From Prasinococcaceae sp. CCMP 1430 (lineage: Eukaryota; Prasinodermophyta; Palmophyllophyceae; Prasinococcales; Prasinococcaceae): 64,000 bases of DNA. This document shows positions 30,333 through 40,598 of the stretch, one piece after another; within the stretch, counting starts at the first letter, position 1; every line of letters starts with the position of its first letter. The position numbers and the translations under genes are program-made. Below the pieces are notes generated by a model. It was given only the letters and a program-made list of their open reading frames with translations. It had not been told where the DNA came from and ran no database searches. Where the stretch lies: NCBI GenBank assembly GCA_013416795.1, contig RQSC01000630.1, positions 156,832 through 220,831 on the forward strand, read 5' to 3'.

Positions 30333-31815
30333 TTACCCCGCAGGCGTGACGGTCACGGCAGCACCGGCAGCGGATGGTCCGTCTGGCCCAAGAGCGCCTG
30401 CATCCGACGCATCTGGGTTCGTCCGCGCATGCGACGTCTTCGTGCCGGAGCGGCTGCCAATGGCGGCGCCGGCTTTGCGCTTCTGTGCAACGGGCACGCC
30501 CGCCATCGCGTCTCCCTTGCTTGCAAGGCTGAGGCCGCGAGTGCGCGCGTGCTCGGCTGCGCCAGCGAACACCGCTGCGGTGACCGCAGCCACGTGCGAG
30601 GCTGCCGCCAGCTCGGCGCGCGTGACGCGGAATCGCTTTGGTTGGTGCTGCTCAGCCGCTGGGGCCTCCTCCGCAGCGGCGAGCCTATCCGTGCCCGCGC
30701 CGCTGCCGCTGGCACCTTCTGTGGCTGCGGCGGTCGCGTCCGTCGGGCCGCTCTGGTGAGCGCCGGGAGCGGCCCCGGTACCAGCCTCGGCAGCCTCGGC
30801 GTCGTTTGTGTCGTCCTCGACCAGGTCCAGCACATTTGGCAGCGAGAGGATGCGCATCGACTCGATCTTCTTGAGCCACTCCTGCAGATCGCTAAGCTCC
30901 GCAGCGATGCTGTGATCCATCTCACCGAAGAGCGCACCTGCCGCTGCGGCAGCGGCCGCCGCGGCGGCCGCCTCCGACGGGTCCCCGCGCGAACCCGCGG
31001 GCGCCGCCTCCCGGCGGGCGCGCACCTCGGCAGCCGCTGTCGCGATGACCTCGTGCTCCTCCTTAATGCCCTGACCCAGGCGCGCACGCGAACGCTGCAG
31101 GGCCCCAATTCGCCCTTTGGCATCCTCCGCGAGCAGCTCGAGCCACTTGACTGCGGGCTCCGAGAGAGCACTCTTGCGCGCCTGCAGGCGCTGCAGCGCC
31201 AGCTCGCGCATCTGCGCTTGAGTGGCCGCGCCCAGTGCCCCATCGCCTCCGCCCAGCTTGGTGAGCGCGCCCAGCAGCTCGTCTTCCTCGGTCACTTCGG
31301 TGCCAACACCGGTACCGCTCGGTACTCCCGTCATCTCCATCTGAATGTCTACGTACGGGAACTGAGCGAACAGATCGGCCTCTTCCTTTCGCGGGTGGCC
31401 GCCGGTCGACCTGCCACGCCAGTTAGGGTGGTGCGTGCGCTTGTGGGCACAGAGGGAAGACGCACTGCCGTAGCGCTTCTGACAGCCGTCGATGCCGCAT
31501 ACGTGGCGCTTCTGGTCGTCGGTCAAGCGGCGGCGCGGTCGACGCTGCAACGTTCGCGGCAGGCCAGGCGTTGGTCGCGCCAGCGCGCATCACAGCGGCG
31601 AGGCGATCAGTCAGAACTGCACTGTGTGGCCTAAACGACGTGCGTGCTTCCTAAAGGCGGCGAGCGAGAGGCTTTTTGGACACCACGGCATCCTCGAGCG
31701 CGCTCGCAACCCTCACCTTCTTTGCCTCAGGGTAGAGCGCTTGGAGGAGTCTGCCCTTAGACGTGCCAGCATCGCCTGCATCTGCGCCAGGCGCGTCGCG
31801 CTTGAGGTCCGCCAT
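30333..31815 (-). CDS. Single C2H2 zinc-finger protein
   Basis: The main exon is 31544-30333. An N-terminal exon 31815-31684 (MADLKRDAPGADAG...ASALEDAV) is proposed from a GTG|GTGTCC donor, a TTGCAG acceptor and phase 0; the 139-base intron fits the local size. This yields 447 aa. The finger is CGIDGCQKRYGSASSLCAHK followed by RTHH: C-x4-C-x12-H-x3-H. After it come a heptad-like region (MRELALQRLQARKSALSEP, RIGALQRSRARLGQGIKEEH), a poly-Ala tract of about a dozen residues, a short helix (LQEWLKKIESMRILSLPNVL) and a Ser/Ala/Gly-rich tail with KRKAG. Likely a nuclear DNA- or RNA-binding protein; target unknown. The first exon is less certain than the second. Confidence 0.65.
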
Positions 31816-32130
31816 GCAAGGAAGTAGGCCAATGCACAAGGCCCCCAGTGCAACCACTCTTCACGTCCCACCCCTACTCCTCTCGTCCCGCCGCGAGAGC
31901 GCTGCTCGGCGGTCCACTTGCGCTCACCCACGCGCGTGCGCGAGCACGCGCCGCCCCTACCACGGCGTCACCTTGGGCCGCGAACGCGCCGCGCCGCGCG
32001 AGCCGGGGGACTGCCCCAGCGCGCGCGCGCGATGGGGTCGGGAAAGAAAGGGAGGGAACGGTTGGTGAGGGAGCGGGGCAGGGGGATGGGTGGGTTGGGG
32101 GTCCTCGGGAGGATGTGTCGTGCGCGCGCG
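31816..32130. other. Divergent region before the CCT-eta exon
   Basis: Between the proposed first exon of the zinc-finger gene and the CCT-eta exon. The expected CCT-eta N-terminus (an ILLKEGT-type start) is not found in any frame. CG-alternating patches lie near 32020. Confidence 0.4.
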
Positions 32131-32671
32131 CGAGGGCGAATCGTCGACATCGTGCGCACCACGCTCGGGCCGCGCGGCATGGACAAGCTCGTGGTCGACA
32201 AGAACAAGGGCCAGTCGACCATCTCGAACGACGGCGCGACTATCATGAAGCTGCTCGACATCGTGCACCCCGCGGCCAAGACCCTCGTGGACATCGCGCG
32301 CTCGCAGGACTCGGAGGTGGGCGACGGCACCACCACCGTCGTGCTCCTCGCAGGCGAGATGCTGCGCGAGGCCAAGCAGTACGTCGAGGACGGCGTGCAC
32401 CCGCAGCTCATCATGCGCGCGTTCCGCACGGCGCACCGCCTGGCCACCGCGCGCCTCAAGGAGCTCGCCGTGTCGATCGCCGGCAAGGACCCCGCCGACC
32501 GCCGCGAGCTGCTCATCAAGTGCGCCAAGACGTCGATGAACTCGAAGCTCATCGGCGGTGAGAGGGACTTCTTCGGCCCCATGGTGGTCGATGCGGTGCT
32601 CGCCACCGAGGCCGCCGACCTGCGCGAGAACCTCATCGGCATCAAGAAGGTCACAGGCGGCACCATGCGCG
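32131..32671 (+). CDS. CCT7: CCT-eta (TCP-1 ring chaperonin subunit 7), truncated at both ends
   Basis: The exon encodes about 180 residues of a group II chaperonin equatorial/intermediate region: [58 protein letters not shown] (GDGTT nucleotide motif) and [17 protein letters not shown], ending [12 protein letters not shown]. The last motif is typical of the eta subunit. The reading frame is cut by the n at 32672, and what follows is unrelated. The 40 or so N-terminal residues are missing, and the exact acceptor is unclear in the CG-rich DNA near 32131. The intact protein (about 550 aa) folds actin and tubulin in the cytosolic TRiC ring. Confidence 0.92.
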
Positions 32672-32672
32672 N
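32672..32672. other. Single-n scaffold join
   Basis: Interrupts the CCT-eta reading frame; sequence to the right does not continue the chaperonin in any frame. Confidence 0.85.
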
Positions 32673-32795
32673 GGGCGCGGCGCCGCGGGCGCGCGGCGCG
32701 CGACGCCGCCAGGGCCGCACAGGGAGGAAGGGGAGTTCCAAGGAAGGGAGCGGCGTCCGCGCCCGCCGGAGCAGCGGGGGGGAGCGTCGGTGGAG

Positions 32796-33996
32796 ATGGA
32801 GGTGGCGGCCGCTTTGTGGCTGTCTCGGACCGCGCACACGTCGTCGCTCCTGCTCGGAATCTCGCTGGGCGTCGCGTGCCTGGTGATGCTGACGTCGTTC
32901 CTCGCCGTGCTGCGGGGGCTTCGGACGGTCCTCGCCGAGAAAGGCGAGGGACACGCGCCCGCCGCCGCGCCCGCTACTGGGGCGCGTGCCGGCCCCGCGC
33001 CCGCGGCCGTGCAGTGCGCGCCCGCCGGGAAGACCGCCAAACCCAGCGGGGGTGCGCGCGGGCGCGATCCGCCGTCGGCCGCCCCTGCGCCACCCCCGGC
33101 AGGCAGTGCGGCGCTCGCGAACGCGTGCGAGCGCGGTCCCATCCCGGGCCCCAGTACGCCTGGGAGCGACGACGACGTCGGCGCCGACGCCGTGAGGAGG
33201 AAAAAACGCGCCTCGCGCCGGGATCGCAAGGCGGTTGCGAGAGCTGGCGAGCGCGTCACATCGCCGCCCAAGCCGGCGCTTGCCATGTCCAGCACCGCCC
33301 AGACCCCCGACTCCGACGAGTTGCGCTCGCCAAGAAGTAGCGCCAAAAGTGCGCTTGCGAGGGTGACTCCAAGTCCCCCCGCGCCTGCCCAGCCCACAGC
33401 GCGTGCCCCCTCCCGCCCCGCCCCGTCCTCAACCACCCCACCTAGCCGCCCCGCGGCGCCCGAGCCAAAGGCAGGCACGTCGAGCGCGCCGACAAGTGCT
33501 ACCGTTGGGTGTGCCCCCGCGCCCGCCGCCCCAGCCACCAAGATCTCACACAACTCAACAGTCGGCGCCACATCGCTTACGGTGAGACCCGTGTCGCCAC
33601 CGAACGCCGCGATCACGTCAACCGCCCGGCCCGTCGGATGCTCGGAGAGCCCGATGCTCGCCAAGAAAGGAGACGCACCCGCCACCGCCAGGGCCGCCCA
33701 GCGCCCAGCAGCGCCCACCAAGGCCTCGTCGGCGATGTCGAGCGCCAAGAAACCTGAGAAGAGAACGCCGACGATGCCCGGCTCGTCCCGCGAATGGACA
33801 GATCGACCTGGGCACTCCGCCGCGGCGCTGGCGTCGACGTCCTCCAATGAAAGGGGGCTCCCGGCCGTCGGCTCGCCCTCGGCCGCGCGCGGGCCGCTCT
33901 CCACATCGGCTACGAATGCCCAGGAAAACAGAGCGACCCAAGCCGCGCAACAGCAGCCGCGCGAGCGCAGAAGGCGGAAGCAGCAGCAACAGCAGC

Positions 33997-34032
<36 letters not shown>

Positions 34033-34646
34033 CGCGATGGCAACAGCACCAGCAGCTACATCAGGCGCGGCGGCAGCAGCAGCAGCACCAACACTACCAG
34101 CAGCAGCAGCAGCAGCCACACCAACAACAGTGGCAGACGCAGGCTTCCCCGCGCCCGCGCCTGTGGGACGCGCCCGCCACGGCCGCCGCAGCTGCCTTCA
34201 CTGAGGGCTCCTTTGACCATGGCACTCGCGGCGTGCGCGAGCACCTGCGCACGACGCACGGGCCCGCGAGCTCGTCAACTGGCAAGTCTATGATCTGGGA
34301 CTCTCCGAGGAACGCCGCATCTCCGATGGGCGTGCCGTCCGCCGCCGCCGTTGCGACGCTCGGCGGAACCTTTTCGGGCGATGGCGGCACTGGCACGCAG
34401 AGCGGTGCCCATGGTGCTGTCCCGAAACCCCTTAGTACTAGTGATGGCGCGCACGGGTCTTCGGGCCTGGCACGCTGGGCTGCCGCGCCCGCTTTCGTCC
34501 CGCCCCATCGCGGCGGCGCCCGCAGCGCCGCGTCCGGCGGCACGCGCGCAGAGCCGCGGCAGGTCTCTCTGTGGGGCTCGTCCGGCAGCTTCGGCAGCTT
34601 CGACCTCAAGAACGCCGAGGGTCTCCTGCCGAGCAACCTCCTCTGA
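32796..34646 (+). CDS. Single-pass membrane protein with long disordered, polyQ-containing tail
   Basis: Single exon, 616 aa from the ATG at 32796. Residues about 15-45 are one clear membrane helix (SSLLLGISLGVACLVMLTSF) that could also be a signal anchor. The remainder is low-complexity: Pro/Ala/Ser-rich to about residue 380, then a Gln-rich block (polyQ of up to ten, interspersed His) coded by a CAG/CAA-type repeat at about 33985-34135, then Gly/Ser-rich sequence containing short conserved-looking pieces (SMIWDSPRNAA, VSLWGSSGSFGSF, FDLKNAEGLLPSNLL). Family not recognised. The coding claim rests on the long frame, the helix and the structured C-terminus. Confidence 0.55.
33985..34135 (+). 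repeat. CAG-type trinucleotide repeat region (polyQ-coding)
   Basis: Repeated CAG with occasional CAC, CAA and CGG codons, in frame with the membrane protein gene, encoding Gln tracts of up to about ten residues. Such tracts vary in length between strains in many organisms. Confidence 0.8.
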
Positions 34647-36710
34647 TCCGACAGGCTCGGCCAGCAGTCGCCGCTCCTTCGACAGGTTGCTGCCTCCGCC
34701 GGACGAGCTCGCGCGCGCTGCTGCCGCCGCCGGTCGACTCACATAGTAGTGTGTAACCGTTCACCCCCAACCGAACCGGCCCTCCTCCCCCGGCGGCGCT
34801 CGCTCGCCGCGCGGCGCGCGCTCCGCGGCGCGCTTCGCCGCGCCCGCGTCGGCGTCTTGATCTTTGATTGACGGGGGGAATCAGTAGTGTCACAGATTGG
34901 TTGGAGATCGTTCGGGATCGCGCCGACCGCGTCGCACTCTTCCCCGAGCTCGGGGCGCCGCGCGGATCTGGATCCAAAAGCGTCCTCCCATCTAAAAAAG
35001 AGATCTGACGCAGCCCGGCAGATACAGTCGTACTGATGGCACTAACTGTCTGCCCAACAGTCGGACAGATGTCATCATGTCATCACATCAGATGGTGCGG
35101 TACAGTACGATCGATGCACGTCTTTGTGAGCTCGGCGTGGGCCTATGTCTGGTCTCAATCGACCAGCCGGGCGGGCGGGCGCCGCGCGGTCGTGTTTATC
35201 CGCTTTCGCGGCGCGCGCGCGCGCGCGCGCATGCGCTTTTGATGGCGGCCGCGGATATTTCCGGCCGGGGCGCGCGCGTGGCGGCGGCCGCAGGCGCGTT
35301 GCACCGCGACACAAAATTGGTTCTGTACATGGGGGCACGCGCGCGCGCGTCCTCGCCGCACGTCCCCACCACCGTCCGTCGTCGTCCCCGCGCGCGCGCG
35401 CGCGCGCACCGTGCGAATTGCGAAAACCGCCGCCAGACATTAGGGTAAAGCGCAGCGCGCCTTCTTCTCCGATGACAACAGTCCATATTCACAAACCCTC
35501 ATTCGCGAGCTGGTTCAGGTTTCGCACGCCGAGATCGAGAAAGCGCCCGAGATGAAAAGCGCGGGCGCGGACGCGGCAGGCAGGGGCCACTTCGGAAAGG
35601 GCGGTGGGCGAGGGAGGGGCAGACGGCGCGCGCGCCGAGTAACGACCTCCTCCGCCTCGCAGCTCGATCGGGTGGGTGCGAGCTCGACGCGCGCAAGCGC
35701 GGTGTGGGCACATTGTGACAGACACTGTACCGCGGACGGGCGACGAGGGCATGCTTGTGCGCGTGTGAGCAGCAAGTTGAAGCGGTCTGGATGCCGTCCG
35801 CAACTGGGACAACGCGGGCGCCGCCACGGGTGCGCCCGCGTGGCACACCGGCCGCGGGTGGGAGCGCGCTTGTGTGCACGCTGGCTGGCGGGGCCCGGCC
35901 GGCCGGCGCCGCGGCTCGAGCCAGAGCCAGGGCCAGAGCCAGAGCCCGCGCTCGGCTGGCGACCGACGCGACGCGGAGATCGGATACTCCCGCTCGCGCC
36001 CCCCGCTCTCTCCAGCGCAGCTTCCGGTGCTGCGCTGTCTGCTGGCAAGTCGTCGCCCGGGTGGCTGGGCCAAGGCCAGGCGGGCAGGCGCGGCGGCGGC
36101 GGCCGTGCGTCGGCGCTAGAGGCTAAACCCGTACTCTGCCCGCGCGCTGCTGACGGCCTCGGAAGATCCGATCTCGGATCTCTCGGATGGATAGGATTAG
36201 GATGGGCGTCGGCGGGATCCCGCGCCGCGCGCGCGCCGACGCCGGCCGCGAAGCGACCCGACGCATTCGAACCGATGGTGGAATTGAGTCGCCCGTGGGT
36301 GTATTTTGACTGCGAGGGTTTCGGGTCGCGCGCGGGGCTCGGGGCGCGCGCGGCGGGAGCCGGCCCGGCCCGACGGTCGACGCGGACAGGCGAGAGCTGC
36401 GCGCGAGGGCGCGCGTGGTGCTGCAGGCTCCGTCCGACGCGGTCGCCGACGGTGGAGGCGGCGGGGAGCGCGGGACTGGCGGGCTCGGTGGGGGCTGCCC
36501 AGGAGCGCGTGGCTTGCTCGGGTGCAGCGCGAGGGGGCTAGGTGAGGCGGGCGGGCTCGTGGCCGAAGACTGCGCATTGGAAGGCGGGCGCCGCGGCACA
36601 CGCGTGGCGTGCCGGCGCACGGTGCGTGCAGCAGGTCGGGTCGGCGAGGGCGGTTTCGAGAGCGGAAGTGTGCGCCGTGCACGACAGCGGGCGCCTGCGC
36701 CCACGGGCGG
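34647..36710. other. 2-kb gene-poor region
   Basis: No coding sequence is supported in any frame. It has a less GC-rich part (34855-35120) with CATCAGATGGTG at 35085-35096, two alternating CG tracts (35208-35230, 35391-35408), TAGGGTAA at 35441-35448, tandem CCAGAGCC/CCAGGGCC repeats at 35919-35946, and several GATC-rich short repeats (36165-36185). It may contain the 5' exon or promoter of the ABM gene. Confidence 0.5.
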
Positions 36711-37379
36711 ATGAGGGCAGCGATGGTATGTGCAATGATGGCACCCTGCGGCGCACGGGCCGCCCGCGCGCAATCCGCCGCCCAGGCCCGCGCCGGGGCC
36801 CGCCCCCCGCGCCGGGCGCGCGTCGTCGCGATGGCGACGCGCCGTTCTGCGCGCGAGCACGTCGTGCTGGTCTCCACGCTCGTGCCGAAGGAGGGACACG
36901 AGGCCGAGCTGCGTGAGCTCTGCGACGGCGTCGTGCACTGGGCCGCCAAGTCCGTCGGTGAGCCCCACAGCGGCGTCGAGGAATTTTACGCGCACAAGGA
37001 CGAGTTCGACGAGGGCGTGGTGCACTTCTGGCAGCGCTTCACCGGGCCCGACGCCATGGGTAAGCTGCACAACAACGTCGTGTACGCCTCTTTCCTAAAA
37101 AAGGCGTCCGACGTACTGCGCGAACCCATGTCTATGGGCATGTATCGCTATCTCGATGGCAAGATCAGCTGTATGATGCACCCCTACGGTCCCAAGGGTG
37201 AAGGCGGCGTCGACGACGCCACGGGTCAGGCGGGCATGGCGGGCGGCGCCGGCTACCAGCAGCACGTCAAGGTGGACATCACGGCAGACGTCAACCGCGA
37301 GGAGGAGAGCGGCGGTCGCATCTGGACGGGCGTCGTCGGCAAGATGAAGGGCATCCTCGATGCCGTGCAGACCTCGTGA
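36711..37379 (+). CDS. Antibiotic-biosynthesis-monooxygenase (ABM) fold protein with organelle-type leader
   Basis: Single exon, 222 aa. The first 45 residues are Ala/Arg-rich without acidic residues, like a plastid or mitochondrial transit peptide. Residues about 46-150 fit the dimeric ABM ferredoxin-like fold: HVVLVSTLVPKEGHEAELRE, EFYAHKDEFDEGVVHFWQRF, LHNNVVYASFLKKASDVLRE and MYRYLDGKI. A Gly-rich linker and a basic amphipathic C-terminus (GRIWTGVVGKMKGILDAVQ) follow. ABM proteins include quinone and heme-degrading monooxygenases but also many without known reaction; no catalytic assignment is possible. It converges on CPSF100. Confidence 0.65.
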   Translation: MRAAMVCAMMAPCGARAARAQSAAQARAGARPPRRARVVAMATRRSAREHVVLVSTLVPKEGHEAELRELCDGVVHWAAKSVGEPHSGVEEFYAHKDEFDEGVVHFWQRFTGPDAMGKLHNNVVYASFLKKASDVLREPMSMGMYRYLDGKISCMMHPYGPKGEGGVDDATGQAGMAGGAGYQQHVKVDITADVNREEESGGRIWTGVVGKMKGILDAVQTS

Positions 37380-37657
37380 GCGCACGCGGAGACGCTACCT
37401 TACCGCGTCGCCAGCGCCTCGGCGAGCGCACGCGGGGGTGGGCAGGCGCACGCCTCGCGCGCGGCCGTGTGGTGGCGCGCCTGGCCGAAAGGGCGAGCTT
37501 AAGACAACGTCCACTTCACAGGAGCGCCCTCTGCGATTCGCACGGACGGACAGCCATCTGCATGCGCGCGCGCGCAGCCCAGCGCGGTGCACAGCGCACT
37601 TGCGCATCGCTTTTGCACCGACAGCTGTGCCTCCCGCCGTCCATGTTGTCGATCTCC
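37380..37657. other. Convergent intergenic region
   Basis: Short 3'-3' spacer between the ABM gene and CPSF100. Nothing identifiable. Confidence 0.4.
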
Positions 37658-40225
37658 TCAGAGCTGCACGAATTCCCCGTAGCACTGCTGGCGCAGCTTG
37701 TAATATTCCTCGGACAGCGCGCCCTCGAACACCACGTGCTGCGGGTTTTGCTTTGCAACGCGTACGAGCGGGCCGCACTTGAGGGTGCCGGCGTCGAATT
37801 CGGTTGCCACACCCGACTTCTCAAGCGACTGCTTGAAGTCGCCCAGCCGCAACTCGCCCAGAAAGACTGCCGGGTGGTCACGCTCGCTCTCCATCGGCCC
37901 GAGAAGGAAAGGGGCCTGAGCCCTGGCCGCCTCGGCGGCAGCGTCGGCTGCGGCATTTGTGGCGGCAGCGGCCTCCTCCTCGGCCTCAGCGACGGCCGCG
38001 TCCGCCCCGTGCACGATGCCATCCACGCGCGCCACATCGCAACCGCCCACGCGCGTGAAGCGAGTGTCGCGCATGAGCGCGTCCGTGAGCTCAATGCGGT
38101 ACATGGCCGTCTGGCTGGTGGTGTCCACGGTCTGCATGACGTGCGGAGCGTGCACGGTGTCCTTCTCCGCGGCGATTGAGAGGCAGTGAGCTGTGAGCGC
38201 TCTTGTCTCGGCAGGCGTTCCACGCACGACGATCACGTTGAAGGGCGCCACGTGGCTCAGAATTGTCTTGAGCGAGCGCAGATCGCTCAGTCCCTCGAAT
38301 GCCACCTGGCGCACGCTGCATCGCGGGTCGAGCGACACCGTGCGCCGCTCGACCTTCGTCGGTTTGGCCGCCCTCGCCTGCGGTGCGTCTTGCTGAGCCC
38401 CGCCGCTGAACGCACGCTCGAAGTCCATATCCGGCTCCTCTACCCCAACCCCGCTGCCAGACGGCCCCGCGTTCGCGTCCGCGCCCCCGGCGTTGTCGTC
38501 CATGACGACGTCCTCCCCGCCGGCCTGCGGAGCGGGCACCGCCATGTGCGTTTCCCTGTTCTCGTCCCAGTCTACTGGTTCTCCGTACTCGTCCGCATCG
38601 GCAAGCAGCGGCTCGTGGGAGAACATCGGCTCTCCACCCTCGGTGGGCGCGATGCCTTCGAACAGCACCCCACCCTGGCGGTATGTCTCGTGCGCGATTA
38701 CACCACCGAACATGGAGCCGTGTGCGCGCACTACCACCAGCGGCGCGTCCTCCCCAGCAGTTTCGCGGCGCTCTCTGGCCTCGAGCGCGGCCAAGCGAGT
38801 GAGGTTGCCCTCCCCCGTACGCACGAGCGTCACGGGCGGCGCGTCCTCCTGCGGTGCTGGCGCGGCGCCCTCCATTTCGGGCCTCGATTCATCCCCCTCC
38901 GGACCCTCCTCTGCCGCCGCGGCGGCTGCTTCCGCGCGGGCCTTCTCGTACTCCACGAGCTCGGCGCCCTCGAGCTCCTTGCGCTCGCTGAGCGACATGC
39001 GCAGCGCATGGCGTGAGGCGACGTGCGCGCGACGAGCGCGCTGCAGGACCTCCGCGCCGAAGGTTCCCTCTTCCGGGCGCGACGTGAAGAGCACGAGTGA
39101 GCGCGGGTCGGCGGACCACTCTGCAAAGAGCTGGCGCGCGTAGCCAGACTCGAGGCTCGCGGGGCTCGTGAGCACCACAGTGGGCACCGGCGGAAGCGCG
39201 CGCAGCTCGGCCAGCGAGTGGCACAGCCGCAGGTGCTGCGTGGCGAAGGGGTTGTGGCGGGAGCTGTCGAAGCGCCGCGTAATGTCGTCACTCATCCACT
39301 CGAGCTGCGACTTAGCGAACTCCATCGTGTTGTATGCAACGCTGGTGAGTAGCACTAGACTGTAGTTGCCAAGCCGCTGGTCGCGCCACGCCGACTCGAA
39401 CGTCATGATAAGCTCGAGCATGCGCCCAGCAGTGTCGCTGAGAACGAGCGCGTTGCCGTCCTTGCGCACGCACTGCAGCACCTGCTCGACGATGGCGCCG
39501 CTCGCGTTTCCGCCTCCCCCCCCCCCGCCGCCTGTACGCATCTTCCCGCCGTCCGGCGACGCCGCGCGCGCGCCCGTGATGAGCAACGTTGGCCGGCGCA
39601 GCTCGTCAAGCGTAGTGCCGTTGAGGTGCTTCTCCCTGCGATGGTTGTAGTCCACCGCGTAGATGATCTCCTCTGCGTCCTTGGCAATGCGCCACACGGT
39701 ACCACCGAGCGTGTGTCCCGCGGCGTGCGGCACGATCGTCACGCCAGCCGCGCGACCGGTCAGGACCGCCTGCTGTGAGTATCGTAGCGTGCGCACGGCG
39801 CTGAACGCAAGATCGACGTCGTCCAGATCGAAGACGTCGAAGTCCTCAAAGGCCTGACGAGACAGGTAGTGATCGTACATGAACATTTGGCCCATCTTGT
39901 GGACGGGGATGGTCGCGTACACTGGAGCGCTTAGGCCGAGCTTGCCAAACGCGTATGGGAGCGCGCCGAGGTGCGCCGTATCTGAGTGCGACAGCAGCAC
40001 CGCATCGATGGGCCCCGCGTCCAGCGCGTCGCGCAGCGGGCCGAGCAGCGCGGGCGTGAACTTGTCATCCCAGCCGCAATCCAGTAGGATGCGGGCTCGA
40101 TCAATCTCGAGCAGGTAGCAGGCAGGGTCGCACGAGTGCACGCCGCAGAGCGGTGTGAAGCGCACGCGCGTCGCCTGCGTGCCCGCGACGACCACAGCGG
40201 CGGGCTTCGCCTCGCTGCCCGCCAT
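37658..40225 (-). CDS. CPSF2: Cleavage and polyadenylation specificity factor 100 kDa subunit (CPSF2)
   Basis: Single exon, 855 aa. The N-terminus has the metallo-beta-lactamase/beta-CASP fold: VRFTPLCGVHSCDPACYLLE, ILLDCGWDD, VLLSHSDTAHLGALPYAFGK, KMGQMFMYDHYLSRQ, AGHTLGGTVWRI and VDYNHRREKHLNGT. The zinc site is degenerate as in all CPSF100 proteins (SHSDTAHLG replaces HxHxDH), so it is the inactive partner of CPSF73 in pre-mRNA 3' processing. The beta-CASP part includes SLVLLTSVAYNTMEFAKSQL and LTSPASLESGYARQLF. The C-terminal domain runs from FEGLSDLRSLKTILSHVAP to FEGALSEEYYKLRQQCYGEF. It is longer than plant CPSF100 (about 740 aa) because of acidic and Ala-rich insertions. A telo-box-like AAACCCTA lies 226 bases upstream. 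Confidence 0.97.
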   Translation of the reverse strand: MAGSEAKPAAVVVAGTQATRVRFTPLCGVHSCDPACYLLEIDRARILLDCGWDDKFTPALLGPLRDALDAGPIDAVLLSHSDTAHLGALPYAFGKLGLSAPVYATIPVHKMGQMFMYDHYLSRQAFEDFDVFDLDDVDLAFSAVRTLRYSQQAVLTGRAAGVTIVPHAAGHTLGGTVWRIAKDAEEIIYAVDYNHRREKHLNGTTLDELRRPTLLITGARAASPDGGKMRTGGGGGGGGNASGAIVEQVLQCVRKDGNALVLSDTAGRMLELIMTFESAWRDQRLGNYSLVLLTSVAYNTMEFAKSQLEWMSDDITRRFDSSRHNPFATQHLRLCHSLAELRALPPVPTVVLTSPASLESGYARQLFAEWSADPRSLVLFTSRPEEGTFGAEVLQRARRAHVASRHALRMSLSERKELEGAELVEYEKARAEAAAAAAEEGPEGDESRPEMEGAAPAPQEDAPPVTLVRTGEGNLTRLAALEARERRETAGEDAPLVVVRAHGSMFGGVIAHETYRQGGVLFEGIAPTEGGEPMFSHEPLLADADEYGEPVDWDENRETHMAVPAPQAGGEDVVMDDNAGGADANAGPSGSGVGVEEPDMDFERAFSGGAQQDAPQARAAKPTKVERRTVSLDPRCSVRQVAFEGLSDLRSLKTILSHVAPFNVIVVRGTPAETRALTAHCLSIAAEKDTVHAPHVMQTVDTTSQTAMYRIELTDALMRDTRFTRVGGCDVARVDGIVHGADAAVAEAEEEAAAATNAAADAAAEAARAQAPFLLGPMESERDHPAVFLGELRLGDFKQSLEKSGVATEFDAGTLKCGPLVRVAKQNPQHVVFEGALSEEYYKLRQQCYGEFVQL

Positions 40226-40598
40226 TGCGGCGGCGTGGGCGCCTGAGCGCGTGGCGGGAGCGGAGCGCGTGAGCGTTCCGGACGTCTCGAACGAAGCGAG
40301 GGCCCAGGCGAGCGGCCTCCGCGGCCGCCACCCGCGCGACCTGCGCGCGGTGTGGGGCCGCCGCCCCGCCCGCGCCTGTGCGCGCGCCCTAAGCCAAAAC
40401 GCAAGGTTTCGGTTGATTGATACGTAGCTCGAGTGTGGGTATACAGTAAATAGGGTTTATTTTTGATGATCGACTGCACACGTAGGACTCCTACGTACTT
40501 CTTGTACAGTAGTACTACTTCGAAGTAGATCGCACCCAGGCACAGGTGCGCGAAGCTCTGGCGCCCGCTGCGTGCGTGGCCGCCAGCGAGCGCTCGCC
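40226..40598. promoter_or_regulatory. Region upstream of CPSF100 with palindromes and a telo-box
   Basis: Locally AT-rich for this genome. Contains TAGGGTTT (40451-40458), an inverted repeat CGTAGGA-C-TCCTACG (40481-40495) and a perfect palindrome CTACTTCGAAGTAG (40515-40528). It is also the 3' flank of the AIG1-like gene. No gene is seen. Confidence 0.5.

Noticed and set aside
30219-31634. Plus-strand 471-codon ORF opposite the zinc-finger gene
   Set aside because: Starts in the CTGTCG repeat and mirrors the conserved C2H2 gene.
35489-36545. Several 170-330-codon ORFs on both strands
   Set aside because: All are Arg/Ala/Pro-rich products of GC-rich non-coding DNA, mutually overlapping, with no fold-like pattern.
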